DNA from: Fusobacterium sp. FSA-380-WT-3A
GTDB lineage: Bacteria; Fusobacteriota; Fusobacteriia; Fusobacteriales; Fusobacteriaceae
Reading direction: 5' to 3'
NCBI RefSeq assembly: GCF_012843705.1
Contig: NZ_JABAFQ010000004.1
Coordinates: forward strand, 84,633 to 148,632
Length of the DNA: 64,000 nucleotides
The position numbers were made by a program, and so were the translations under genes. This document shows, in pieces, positions 36,249 to 44,545 of the stretch. Every line of letters starts with the position of its first letter. The stretch's first letter is position 1. Below the pieces are notes generated by a model. That model was not told where the DNA came from. It saw only the letters and a program-made list of their open reading frames with translations, and searched no databases.

Positions 36249-36266
36249 ACCCTTCGGGGTCTTTTT
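36249..36266 (+). terminator. UUCG-tetraloop terminator of the small peptide unit
   Basis: ACCC-TTCG-GGGT closes a short but very stable hairpin, followed by C and TTTTTATTTT. It overlaps the stop codon of the convergent sigma-54 activator gene. Confidence 0.65.
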
Positions 36267-37620
36267 ATTTTACATATTTATTTATTAAATTATTAGCTTT
36301 AGTTTGAGTTATTTTTAGATAATTAGCCAATTTTCTTGAAGAATTATATTTTTTATATGCTTTATTTATCAATTGAGCTTTAAACTCATCTACTTTTTCT
36401 TCAAAAGAAAAACTTTCATCATCATCAAATATATTATTTTCTATAGGTGTATTTTGATATTTAATAAAATTACTTATATTTATTAAATCATTTTCCGAAG
36501 TTATAATCAATCTTTCAATTCTATGTTGGAGTTCTCTAATATTTCCATGCCACTTTTCATTTTTTAAATACTCAATAGTTTCATCACTTATTTTCTTATT
36601 TAAAGAATATTTTTTATTAAAAATATTAAAGAAATGTTTTACAAGATAGGGAATATCCTCTTTTCTCTCCCTTAGAGCTGGAAGATGCAATTCAATAACA
36701 TTTAATCTATAATATAAATCCTCTCTAAATAATTTATTCTTAACCATCTCTTTTAAATCTCTGTTAGTAGCAGCAATAATTCTAACATCAACTTTAATTT
36801 CTTTGTTAGAACCAATAGGCATTATTTTTTTCTCTTGTAAAAATTGTAAAAGTTTAGCCTGTGTTGTTAAAGGTAGTTCAGAAATTTCATCTAAAAGTAA
36901 AGTTCCTCCATCAGCAGTTTCAATAAGTCCCTTTTTTCCACTGTTATTAGCTCCTGTAAAAGCCCCTTTTTCATAACCAAATAATTCACTTTCAACTAAA
37001 TTTTCAGGAATACTAGCACAGTTTAAACTTATAAAAGGTTTTCCTTTTCTAGTCCCACTAGAGTGAATATATTTTGCCAAAATACTTTTTCCTGTTCCAC
37101 TTTCCCCTGTAAGAATACAAGAAACATCAACAGTACTTATTTTTTCAGCTATCTTAATAATTTCTTTCATTTTTTTGCTATTGGTTTCCAATAAATATTC
37201 TGTAGAATTATCCAGATTTACAGATACATAATTAGGATTATATAAAGTTATATTTTGTGGATTATCTCTGACACTCATAACCACATATTTTATATTATTT
37301 TTATCATCAAATATAGGAATAGCTATTGTTGTAATACTTGCTCCAAATATTGTACTTTGATGAGCCATATAAGGTTTCTTTTCTTCATATACAATAGGAA
37401 GAATAGAGCAATCCCAAGTACTATTTTTTTGAGAAACAAAATCAAAAAAAGATTTTCCAATCATAGATTCAGCAGAACAATTATAGTGTCTTTCACAAGC
37501 ATTATTTACATAGACAATATTGTAACAATCATCATATATCATAACTTCATCATAAAGATTATCAATAAGATGACGAAACTCCTTAAACTCTTTAGAAAAA
37601 TTTATATTTTTAAATATCAT
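36265..37620 (-). CDS. Sigma-54-dependent transcriptional activator with PAS domain
   Basis: The ATG at 37620 is preferred over an in-frame GTG at 37629, because GGGTGG precedes the ATG by five bases. About 451 residues. An N-terminal PAS domain (about 12-130; VMIYDDCYNIVYVNNACERHY, MIGKSFFDFV) leads to an AAA+ domain with Walker A GESGTGKS, the sigma-54 contact loop GAFTGAN, Walker B GGTLLLDEI and RIIAATNRDL. A Fis-like C-terminal helix-turn-helix follows (SSRKLANYLKITQTKANNLI). It is divergent from the sugar-acid operon, which has a -24/-12 promoter, so it is almost certainly its activator. Confidence 0.9.
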   Translation of the reverse strand: MIFKNINFSKEFKEFRHLIDNLYDEVMIYDDCYNIVYVNNACERHYNCSAESMIGKSFFDFVSQKNSTWDCSILPIVYEEKKPYMAHQSTIFGASITTIAIPIFDDKNNIKYVVMSVRDNPQNITLYNPNYVSVNLDNSTEYLLETNSKKMKEIIKIAEKISTVDVSCILTGESGTGKSILAKYIHSSGTRKGKPFISLNCASIPENLVESELFGYEKGAFTGANNSGKKGLIETADGGTLLLDEISELPLTTQAKLLQFLQEKKIMPIGSNKEIKVDVRIIAATNRDLKEMVKNKLFREDLYYRLNVIELHLPALRERKEDIPYLVKHFFNIFNKKYSLNKKISDETIEYLKNEKWHGNIRELQHRIERLIITSENDLINISNFIKYQNTPIENNIFDDDESFSFEEKVDEFKAQLINKAYKKYNSSRKLANYLKITQTKANNLINKYVK

Positions 37621-37665
37621 AATAACCACCCTATTTTTAATATTAATATATTATATAATAAATTT

Positions 37666-37725
37666 GAGTTAAAATCAATTCAGCGAGTTAAAAATAACTC
37701 TAAAAAAATGAAATGTTTTTAACTC
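37666..37725. promoter_or_regulatory. Upstream activator sites for the sigma-54 regulator
   Basis: GAGTTA-AAAA-TAACTC (37685-37700) is a perfect 16-bp palindrome. Half-sites with the same GAGTTA or TAACTC core occur at 37666-37671 and 37720-37725. They lie 70-130 bp upstream of the -24/-12 promoter, the usual distance for enhancer-binding proteins. Confidence 0.65.
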
Positions 37726-37793
37726 ATCAATTAAAAAATATGAAAAAAATATTCTAAATTTAAAAAAAATGTTCTAAATAAAATATTTTTTTA

Positions 37794-37809
37794 TGGCATT
37801 AATATTGCT
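37794..37809 (+). promoter_or_regulatory. Sigma-54 (-24/-12) promoter
   Basis: TGGCAT-TAATA-TTGCT has GG and GC separated by exactly 10 nt, as required for RpoN promoters. It lies 35 nt before the enolase-superfamily gene, and a sigma-54 activator is divergently encoded next to it. No competing sigma-70 promoter is evident. Confidence 0.85.
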
Positions 37810-37843
37810 TTAATAATTTATAAAATAATTTAGGAGGTATAAA

Positions 37844-38962
37844 ATGAAAATAACAGATATCGAAGTTATATGTTTAAGAGTTCCAAAATATGAAGACTCT
37901 TGTGAGTGGGGAGAAGATGCTGTTATAGTAAAAGTTCATACAGATATGGGAATTACAGGAATTGGAGAAAGTGATACATCTCCATTAGTTGTAAAAGCTT
38001 TAATAGAAGCTCCAGAAACAAACCTTTATTGTAGTGGACTAAAAAGATTACTAATTGGAGAAAATCCATTAGAAATTCAAAAACTATGGGATAAAATGTA
38101 TTGGGCTTCTAACTATGTAGGAAGAAGAGGGGCTGGAATTCATGCAATCAGTGCCATTGATATAGCTTTATGGGATATAGCTTCTCAATATTATAAAGTT
38201 CCAATCTATATGTTACTTGGTGGAAAATATAGAGATAAAATAAAAACATATGGAACTTTCATTCCAGCAGATACTCCAGAAGAAAATAAAGAAATAGTTC
38301 GTAGATTAAAAGAGCAAGGATTTAAAAGTTTAAAATTTGGTGGAGGAATTTTAGGAGATGACCCAGATACAGATGAGGCAATAATCAAAGCTGTAAGAGA
38401 GGAAGCTGGAGAAGATTTTCAATTACAAATAGACTTAGCAACAAAATGGAGAACTTATGGACATTCAGTTTATATGTTTAAAAGATTAGAAAAATATAAT
38501 TTAAACTGGATTGAAGAACCAATCTTAGCAGATGATTTAAAAGGATATAAAAAATTAGGAGAAATTTCTAGTGTAAAAGTTGCTGGTGGAGAATCTTTAA
38601 CAACTCGTTATGAATTTCAAGATTTCTTAAAAAATGCAGAACCAAGTATAGTTCAACCAGATATTACAAGATGTGGTGGAATTAGTGAAATGAGAAAAAT
38701 TTATGATTTAGCAACTTTATCAGGAACAAAATTAGTTCCACATGGATTTAGTACAGGAATTTTATTAGCAGCTACAGTACAATTTTTAGCAGCTACAGAA
38801 CAAGGAGATTTAATAGAATATTCTCAAAGTAACAGTCCATTATTTACAAAATTAGTAAAAAATAGAATACAAATGGAAGATGGATATGTAAAAGTTCCAG
38901 ACTGTATCGGTTTAGGTGTTGAATTAGATGAAGAATTAATAGAAAAATATAGAATGAAATAA
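37844..38962 (+). CDS. Enolase-superfamily sugar-acid dehydratase (mandelate racemase/muconate lactonizing type)
   Basis: This 372-residue protein has an N-terminal capping domain (1-125) and a TIM barrel with Lys164 (SLKFGG), Asp197 (QIDLATKW), Glu224 (NWIEEP), Glu250 (VAGGES), Asp273 (VQPDIT) and His300 (LVPHGF), the metal ligands and the His/Asp dyad of the MR subgroup. Members dehydrate aldonic or aldaric acids to 2-keto-3-deoxy acids. It is first in an operon with a permease and a split UxaA-type dehydratase, so hexonate or hexarate catabolism is likely. The exact substrate is not readable. Confidence 0.82.
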   Translation: MKITDIEVICLRVPKYEDSCEWGEDAVIVKVHTDMGITGIGESDTSPLVVKALIEAPETNLYCSGLKRLLIGENPLEIQKLWDKMYWASNYVGRRGAGIHAISAIDIALWDIASQYYKVPIYMLLGGKYRDKIKTYGTFIPADTPEENKEIVRRLKEQGFKSLKFGGGILGDDPDTDEAIIKAVREEAGEDFQLQIDLATKWRTYGHSVYMFKRLEKYNLNWIEEPILADDLKGYKKLGEISSVKVAGGESLTTRYEFQDFLKNAEPSIVQPDITRCGGISEMRKIYDLATLSGTKLVPHGFSTGILLAATVQFLAATEQGDLIEYSQSNSPLFTKLVKNRIQMEDGYVKVPDCIGLGVELDEELIEKYRMK

Positions 38963-39010
38963 AAAATAGAAATAAAAATAAAAGTAGGGTAAAATAAAAA
39001 AGGGGGAAAA

Positions 39011-40348
39011 ATGGAAAATACAGGAACATTAGATAGAAAGACCTTATTAGCAATAGGAACAGGATGTGTAGTTGGGGCAGGAGTTGTTAGTCTAGTTGGA
39101 CAAGCTATTGGACTTACAGGATATTCAGCTTATATAGCTTATGCTTTAGCAGTAGTTTTAGGATTAATTTATAACTTACCTATAATTTTTGCAAGTGGTG
39201 CCATAAAAATGGATGGAGGACCATATGCTTTAATCAGTACAATACTTGGTAAAAAATTTGCAGGAATGTATGTAGTTAGTTTCTTTCTTTACTTTCCAAC
39301 AATAGCAATTTATGGAGTTGCTTTAGGAAAATATGTAAACTCTTTATTACCAAATGTACCAGTAAAACTTGTGGCTTTAATTGTACTAACACTTTTCTAT
39401 GTTATAAACTTACGTGGAATAGATTTCTTAGCAAAAGCTCAAAATATAATGACAACACTTTTAGTAGTTGGATTGATTACATTTGCTTTAATGGGAATTA
39501 ATAAATTAAATATGAATCATATTTTAGATGTAAGCAGTCCTGAATTCTTTACAAATGGACCAAAGGGAGTTTTAAATGCTATTTGTGTATTAATGTTCTC
39601 TACAACAGGTCAATATTATGTAATATACTTCACAAGATTTGCAAAAAATCCTAAAAAAGATATGCCATTTGCAATATTAGGAACAACAGTTATAACTTTA
39701 TTCTTATATGTTTCAGTTACATTAGTAGCAGTTGGAGTTTTACCTTTAGATGTTGTAAAAAATCAACCTTTAACATATGTTGCTCAAGAGATTTTATCAA
39801 AACCATTATTTATATTCTTTATGATTTCAGCTCCATTTATGGCACTAGCTACAACAATTAATGGTTGCTTTGCAGCTTATGTAGAACCAATATTTAATGC
39901 TACAAAAGATGGATGGTTCCCTGAAAAATTAGGAAGAACTAATAAAAAAGGAAATCCTTGGATAATTTTAACTCTTCTTTGGTTAGCTTCAATGCTTCCA
40001 ATAGTATTAGATTGGGATATAAATACAATTGCAAATACTTATGTACTTGTTGATTTAACTTTAGGAATCCTAATGATAACATCAGTTTCTAAATTACCTA
40101 AATTATATCCAAATGCTTGGGCAAAAAGAGAGTTTGGAAAACATGTATCAGATGGAATGTTTAAATTAATAGTTATAATGGCTTATATAGTTCAAGCAAT
40201 TATAATTTTAAACTCATTAACTTCTATAAAACTATATATTATCGTTATAACAGTAGTGGCTTTTGGAACAGGAATTTTCTATGCTACTAAGAAAGAAAAA
40301 GATGATTCTATAAAAATTCCTATTTTAGAAATAAAAGATGAAGATTAA
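39011..40348 (+). CDS. APC-superfamily permease
   Basis: This 445-residue protein has about 12 membrane helices. The N-terminus GTLDRKTLLAIGTGCVVGAGVVSLVGQAIG is the classic APC helix 1 with the broken G-x-G segment, and FASGAIKMDGGPYALI resembles helix 2-3 of amino-acid/polyamine transporters. A short polar tail follows the last helix. APC carriers usually move amino acids. In this operon the cargo is probably the acid used by the flanking dehydratases. It is preceded by AAAGGGGG. Confidence 0.8.
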   Translation: MENTGTLDRKTLLAIGTGCVVGAGVVSLVGQAIGLTGYSAYIAYALAVVLGLIYNLPIIFASGAIKMDGGPYALISTILGKKFAGMYVVSFFLYFPTIAIYGVALGKYVNSLLPNVPVKLVALIVLTLFYVINLRGIDFLAKAQNIMTTLLVVGLITFALMGINKLNMNHILDVSSPEFFTNGPKGVLNAICVLMFSTTGQYYVIYFTRFAKNPKKDMPFAILGTTVITLFLYVSVTLVAVGVLPLDVVKNQPLTYVAQEILSKPLFIFFMISAPFMALATTINGCFAAYVEPIFNATKDGWFPEKLGRTNKKGNPWIILTLLWLASMLPIVLDWDINTIANTYVLVDLTLGILMITSVSKLPKLYPNAWAKREFGKHVSDGMFKLIVIMAYIVQAIIILNSLTSIKLYIIVITVVAFGTGIFYATKKEKDDSIKIPILEIKDED

Positions 40349-40361
40349 TAGGGTGATAATT

Positions 40362-40697
40362 ATGAAAAGAAGTATGTTAATGAATGAAAAAGATGACGGT
40401 GTAACAGTTTTAGAAAATGTAGAGTGTGGAGATATAGTTGGAATATACGACCATCATAATAAATTAATAGGGGAAATAAAAGCCCAAGAGAGAATACCAT
40501 TTGGAAATAAAATTTGTCTAAGAGATAAAAATGTAGGAGATATAATATATAAATATGGAGAACCTATTGGAGAGGCTACAAAATTTATACAAAGAGGAAA
40601 ACTTATTCATGTTCACAATGTTAAAAGTTTATCAGTAGATATTCCAGAAGTATGTAAAAAAGAGATAATCAGACAAATGGGAATCGAGGTGGAATAG
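40362..40697 (+). CDS. UxaA-type dehydratase small subunit (SAF domain)
   Basis: The start at ATG 40362 is favoured because TAGGGTGA lies before it. An in-frame ATG at 40338 lies within the permease gene. The protein has 111 residues with a SAF/antifreeze-like domain: DDGVTVLENVECGDIVGIYD and FIQRGKLIHVHNVKSL, the latter matching the GxxVHxHN element of altronate and galactarate dehydratases. It forms the small subunit paired with the next gene, 2 nt downstream. Confidence 0.82.
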   Translation: MKRSMLMNEKDDGVTVLENVECGDIVGIYDHHNKLIGEIKAQERIPFGNKICLRDKNVGDIIYKYGEPIGEATKFIQRGKLIHVHNVKSLSVDIPEVCKKEIIRQMGIEVE

Positions 40698-40699
40698 TT

Positions 40700-41875
40700 A
40701 TGGAATTTTTAGGATATAGAAGAGAAGATGGACAAGTTGGAATAAGAAATAAAATTTTAATTATATCAGTAGATGAATGTTGTGATGGAATTGCTAGAAA
40801 AATTGGAGATGCTAGTGAAAATACTGTTATCCTAACAAATTGGTACACTTGCATGTTAGGTGGAAATGAAGAAACTTTTAATCAAATGGTAGCTGTTGGA
40901 AAATCTCCAAATGTAGCAGGAGTTTTAGTTCTTGCTATGGGTTGTGGAAGTATTCCACCAGAAAGTATAGTTAATCCAATAGAGGCTACAGGAAAAAAAG
41001 TAAAATATCTTGTTTGTCAAAAAGAGGGAGGAACAAGAAAAACTATAGAAAAGGGAAAAGAAATTGTAAAAGAGATGGATAACTATATTAAAAATTTAGT
41101 TCCAGAAAAATTCCCTTTAAGTAAACTTATAGTAGGTGTAAAATGTGGTGGAAGTGATACAAGTTCTGGTATAGCTTCAAATCCAAGTGTTGGAAAAATG
41201 GTAGATACTTTAGTTGAAATGGGAGGAACTTGTATAGGTGGAGAATTATTTGAGCTTATTGGTTGTGAAAAAATTTTAACTAAGAGAGCTGTAAATGATA
41301 AAGTTAAAGAGAAAATTTTAACTTTAATCGACAATGAGAAAAAACGTTGGAGTGTAGAGGGAACAGATTTAGAAACTATGAGTATTGGAAATAGTGTAGG
41401 AGGACTTACAACTATTGAAGAAAAATCTTTAGGAGCTTTACATAAAATGGGACATAAACCAATAGAAGATGTACTTCAAATCAATAAAGATTTTATTGAT
41501 AGGCCTACAAAACCAGGATTTTATTTGTCAGAAGTTACAATGCTTTGTGGAGGAGCAGGGGTAAACTATGCAGCTTTAGGAGCTCATATAATTGTATGGA
41601 CAAGTGGAGCAGCAGGATTTAATAATCCAATAGTTCCTGTAATCAGAGTAAGTGGAAATTCAGAACTTATAAATGATGATATAGATGTAAATGTATCAGG
41701 AATTATGAGTGGTGAAATAGGTGTAGATGAAGGTGGAAAACTTATAGTAGAAAAAATAGCTAAAGTTGCTAACGGAGAAAAAACAAATTTAGAAGATATT
41801 GGAAGTTCTACCTTAACTCTTTATCAAAAAGACCAAAGAGTAGAAAATTTAGTAGGATTAAAATGTGTTAGATAA
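40700..41875 (+). CDS. UxaA-type dehydratase large subunit
   Basis: This 391-residue protein starts FLGYRREDGQVGIRNKILII, the signature of the altronate/galactarate dehydratase C-terminal domain. CGSIPPESIV, VGVKCGGSDTSSGIASNPSVG, MGGTCIGGELFELIGCE and a late GVDEGGKL follow. Iron-binding cysteines and the GGSD motif are intact. Single-chain UxaA fuses this to a SAF domain; here the halves are separate genes. The related SuyAB sulfolactate lyase has the same split. The neighbouring enolase-type dehydratase and sigma-54 control favour a sugar acid. Confidence 0.85.
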   Translation: MEFLGYRREDGQVGIRNKILIISVDECCDGIARKIGDASENTVILTNWYTCMLGGNEETFNQMVAVGKSPNVAGVLVLAMGCGSIPPESIVNPIEATGKKVKYLVCQKEGGTRKTIEKGKEIVKEMDNYIKNLVPEKFPLSKLIVGVKCGGSDTSSGIASNPSVGKMVDTLVEMGGTCIGGELFELIGCEKILTKRAVNDKVKEKILTLIDNEKKRWSVEGTDLETMSIGNSVGGLTTIEEKSLGALHKMGHKPIEDVLQINKDFIDRPTKPGFYLSEVTMLCGGAGVNYAALGAHIIVWTSGAAGFNNPIVPVIRVSGNSELINDDIDVNVSGIMSGEIGVDEGGKLIVEKIAKVANGEKTNLEDIGSSTLTLYQKDQRVENLVGLKCVR

Positions 41876-41882
41876 AAGAAAT

Positions 41883-41919
41883 CCTCTATGATAATAATTT
41901 TTATCATAGGGGACTTTTT
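41883..41919 (+). terminator. Terminator of the sugar-acid operon
   Basis: CCTCTATGATAA and TTATCATAGGGG form a 12-bp stem with one T-G pair and a TAATTT loop, followed by AC and seven T. Confidence 0.88.
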
Positions 41920-41952
41920 TTGTTTTATCTAGATATTCATTTTTATAAAAAA

Positions 41953-42008
41953 TAGGAATATAATCCTATTTTTAAATAAAAATATATTTTTTTAGGATTA
42001 TATTCCTA
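41953..42008. repeat. 16-bp inverted repeat upstream of the ATPase gene
   Basis: TAGGAATATAATCCTA (41953-41968) and its exact reverse complement TAGGATTATATTCCTA (41993-42008) flank a 24-nt A+T spacer. Each arm is itself a near-palindrome with TAGGA...TCCTA ends. The right arm ends 7 nt before the -35 box of the ATPase promoter. It may be a tandem operator or a cruciform; there is no T-run, so it is not a terminator. Confidence 0.7.
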
Positions 42009-42015
42009 TAAATTA

Positions 42016-42044
42016 TTGAAAAAAACTTAAAATAGTAGTATAAT
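42016..42044 (+). promoter_or_regulatory. Promoter of the DUF4143 ATPase gene
   Basis: TTGAAA (42016-42021), a 17-nt spacer and TATAAT (42039-42044) lie 19 nt before the start codon. A GGGAGGG ribosome site follows. Confidence 0.75.
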
Positions 42045-42063
42045 CTTATTAGGGAGGGATAAT

Positions 42064-43281
42064 ATGAAAAATATTGAAAGAAAAGAATATTTAGATTTTT
42101 TAATAAGATTAAAAGATAAACAAATAATAAAAGTAATTTCAGGAGTAAGAAGATGTGGAAAATCTACTTTATTTGAACTTTATCGTAATTATCTTTTAGA
42201 AAATGGAGTTCTTCCCAAACAGATAATATCTATAAATTTTGAAGATTTAGATTTTGAAGAATATACAGATTATAAAAAACTTTATTCTTACATAAAGGAA
42301 AGTCTTATAGAAGATAAGAAAAATTATATTTTTCTTGATGAAATACAACATGTAGAACATTTTGAAAAAGCTGTAGACAGTTTATTTATAAAATCCAATA
42401 CAGATATTTATATAACAGGTTCAAATGCTTATTTTATGTCTGGAGAATTAGCAACAGTTTTAACAGGGAGATATGTGGAACTTAAAATGTTACCATTATC
42501 TTTCAAAGAATTCTGTGAAGGATTAGAAAATTTTAATCTACCTCCAATGACTATATTACAAAAATATAATAAGTATTTAGTAGAAAGCTCTTTTCCTTAT
42601 ACTTTAGAACTTGAAGGGAATAAAAAAAATATAAGGGAATACTTAGAAGGGATATATAATTCTATTATATTAAAAGATGTTATAACAAGAATGAAAGTAG
42701 GAAATCCTTTATTATTAGAAAGTGTTGTAAAGTTTTTATTTGGAAATATTGGAAGCTTTCTTTCATCAAATAAAATTGCAAATACTTTAACATCTCTAGG
42801 AAGAAAAATAGATTATAAAACTATTGAAAAATATATAAAAGGTTTAACAGACAGTTTAATTCTATATGAAGTAAAAAGATATGATATAAGAGGAAAACAA
42901 CTTTTAGCAAATCTATCTAAATATTATGTTGTAGATATTGGTTTAAGACAACTTCTTTTAACAAATAAATCTTCTGATATGGGGCATATCTTAGAAAATA
43001 TTGTGTACTTAGAACTTATAAGAAGAGGTTATGAAGTTTATGTAGGACAACTTAAAGATAAAGAAGTGGATTTTGTAGCTATAAATCATGAAGAAATAAA
43101 TTATTATCAAGTTTCTCTTACTGTTTTAGATGAAAATACTTTAGCAAGAGAATTAAGACCTCTTCAAGAGATAGCAGATAATCATGCTAAATATTTAATA
43201 ACTTTAGATGAAATTTTACCAAACTCTAATTATGATGGAATTAAAAGAGTAAATGCTATAGAGTGGCTTTTAAAAGAATAG
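42064..43281 (+). CDS. AAA ATPase with C-terminal DUF4143
   Basis: In this 405-residue protein the N-terminal AAA_14 domain has Walker A GVRRCGKST (residues 27-35), Walker B NYIFLDEIQH near 93, ITGSNAYFMSGELATVLTGRY (sensor and arginine region) near 118, and the LPLSFKEF motif. The C-terminal DUF4143 domain carries ILENIVYLELIRRGYEVYVG and KEVDFVA, which recall the E/D...E-x-D-F nuclease-like core. The cellular role of this family is not established. It is transcribed alone from its own promoter, as often found for such genes. Confidence 0.88.
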   Translation: MKNIERKEYLDFLIRLKDKQIIKVISGVRRCGKSTLFELYRNYLLENGVLPKQIISINFEDLDFEEYTDYKKLYSYIKESLIEDKKNYIFLDEIQHVEHFEKAVDSLFIKSNTDIYITGSNAYFMSGELATVLTGRYVELKMLPLSFKEFCEGLENFNLPPMTILQKYNKYLVESSFPYTLELEGNKKNIREYLEGIYNSIILKDVITRMKVGNPLLLESVVKFLFGNIGSFLSSNKIANTLTSLGRKIDYKTIEKYIKGLTDSLILYEVKRYDIRGKQLLANLSKYYVVDIGLRQLLLTNKSSDMGHILENIVYLELIRRGYEVYVGQLKDKEVDFVAINHEEINYYQVSLTVLDENTLARELRPLQEIADNHAKYLITLDEILPNSNYDGIKRVNAIEWLLKE

Positions 43282-43356
43282 AAGTTTTTATTTGATAAAA
43301 ATATTAAATAAATCCAAAAACATAAAATAGTTTATAAAAGTATTAAAAAGATAAAT

Positions 43357-43391
43357 AAAAAAAGTGAAGATTTTATTCTTCACTTTTTTTA
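43357..43391. terminator. Terminator after the ATPase gene
   Basis: AAAAAAGTGAAGA and TCTTCACTTTTTTT pair around a TTTTAT loop and end in a T-run on the plus strand. The A-run on the other side makes it usable on the minus strand too. Confidence 0.85.
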
Positions 43392-43396
43392 TTTTT

Positions 43397-43440
43397 TATA
43401 TCCATCCTAAAACTTTCAAAATTCTATTGATTTCATATTT
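43397..43440 (-). pseudogene. Relic of the 3' end of a YegS-like gene; left direct repeat of the frl island
   Basis: TATATCCATCCTAAAACTTT (43397-43416) is identical over 20 bp to 48352-48371, the 3' end of the YegS-like lipid kinase gene. On the minus strand it reads KVLGWI and a stop codon, the same C-terminus as that gene. Codons further in (MKYEINRIL) do not match the intact gene. A duplicated gene end on both sides of 43.4-48.35 kb suggests insertion or recombination at this site. Confidence 0.6.
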
Positions 43441-43463
43441 ATATGAAAAATATTTTTAATAGT

Positions 43464-43493
43464 AAAAAAGTACAATAAAATTTGTACTTTTTC
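43464..43493 (-). terminator. Terminator of the frlB/frlD-type operon
   Basis: AAAAAGTACAA and TTGTACTTTTT form an 11-bp stem with a 6-nt loop, about 40 nt downstream of the sugar-isomerase gene on the minus strand, continuing into TTACTATT. Confidence 0.7.
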
Positions 43494-43534
43494 TAAGGTA
43501 GTTAAAATTTATAACTAGTAGATATTTATTTAGA

Positions 43535-44512
43535 TTAATATTCAACTCTCCACATATATCTTCTTTTATCCATTGAATGATTTCTAATTTCAGCCATTTG
43601 AGAAACATAATAACGTTCAATAGGGATCATAACAACAGGGTTAAAGAATTCAGAAACTTTAGAATTAATTCTTCCTTTGTTTAATTCTTTAAAATCAATT
43701 ACAATGTAATTTTCAGCATAAGTTTTTAAGAATTTTAAACATCTTTCATCTAAAGCTCTAGTTCTTCCTTCACTCATTAAAAGTACCATAGAAAGTTTTT
43801 TATCTGTTGTTTCAAAAGGTCCATGGAAATATTCACCTGTATGAAGACAAACAGCATGTTTCCATTGCATTTCCATTAAATGACAACAACACATTGAATA
43901 AGCAACACCATAGTTTGGTCCAGAAGCAAGAACATAAAATAATTCTTCATCTTTATTTTTTTCAGCCCATTTTTTAGCTGTTTCTAATACATTTTTCTTT
44001 CCTTCAGATATTATCTCATCTATATAACTATATGCATTCATAGCTTCTTCATAATTTTCATAATTTTCAAATTGTTTTAAAATTTCAAATCCTACTCTTA
44101 GCACATTAGATTGATTAGATTGACTATATATTTGATTATCTCCATTAGAATAAGTTACCACATATTGTCCAGTTTTAGCCATTAAAGTTTCATTATTTCC
44201 TGTCATTGCAATAGTTAAAGCTCCTTTACTATTAGCTACTTTCACAGCTTCTACAGTTTCAGGAGTAGCTTTTAATGAACAAATAATAGCTATACATCTT
44301 TCATCTAATTCCTTTGGTGTAGCATAAACAAATTCATTACTTGTATAAGTTGTAGCTCCAAATGTTTTTGCTTCGCTTTGTAAAAGATATAATCCAGGAA
44401 AGATTGCTGCTTTAGATCCTCCACATGCTACAAAGTAAACATGTTTTAATCCTCCCTTTTTTTCTAATTTTTCTTTAATTTCATTTACAATATTTTTGAT
44501 ATTTTCTACCAT
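43535..44512 (-). CDS. SIS-domain deglycase, fructoselysine-6-phosphate type (FrlB-like)
   Basis: This 325-residue protein has two SIS domains: FVACGGSKAAIFPGLYLL with AIICSLKATPETVEAVKVA in the first, and YVLASGPNYGVAYSMCCCHLMEMQW with HTGEYFHGPFETTD in the second. The HTGEYFHGPFE segment carries the Glu/His active site of FrlB-type deglycases, which split fructosyl-amino-acid 6-phosphates into glucose-6-phosphate and the amine. The neighbouring PfkB kinase and GntR regulator match the frl layout. A related glucoselysine or other Amadori substrate is possible. Confidence 0.78.
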   Translation of the reverse strand: MVENIKNIVNEIKEKLEKKGGLKHVYFVACGGSKAAIFPGLYLLQSEAKTFGATTYTSNEFVYATPKELDERCIAIICSLKATPETVEAVKVANSKGALTIAMTGNNETLMAKTGQYVVTYSNGDNQIYSQSNQSNVLRVGFEILKQFENYENYEEAMNAYSYIDEIISEGKKNVLETAKKWAEKNKDEELFYVLASGPNYGVAYSMCCCHLMEMQWKHAVCLHTGEYFHGPFETTDKKLSMVLLMSEGRTRALDERCLKFLKTYAENYIVIDFKELNKGRINSKVSEFFNPVVMIPIERYYVSQMAEIRNHSMDKRRYMWRVEY

Positions 44513-44545
44513 TTTTACACTCCTATTTTATTTTAATTTTAATTA

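Noticed and set aside
35994..36266. Antisense RNA promoter opposite the small peptide, as expected for a type I antitoxin
   Set aside because: Minus-strand TTGATA- and TATA-like strings exist near 36150-36240, but none has acceptable spacing, so I do not annotate an antitoxin.
40362..41875. Split UxaA pair as (2R)-sulfolactate sulfo-lyase SuyAB
   Set aside because: The size and split fit, but no sulfonate genes are nearby and the operon has a sugar-acid-type enolase-family dehydratase; kept only as an alternative.
41953..42008. Inverted repeat read as a terminator
   Set aside because: No U-run follows on either strand, and a true terminator for the upstream operon already lies at 41883.
43535..44512. 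SIS protein as a glucosamine-6-phosphate synthase isomerase domain or AgaS
   Set aside because: The HTGEYFHGPFE segment and the adjacent PfkB kinase and GntR gene fit FrlB better.
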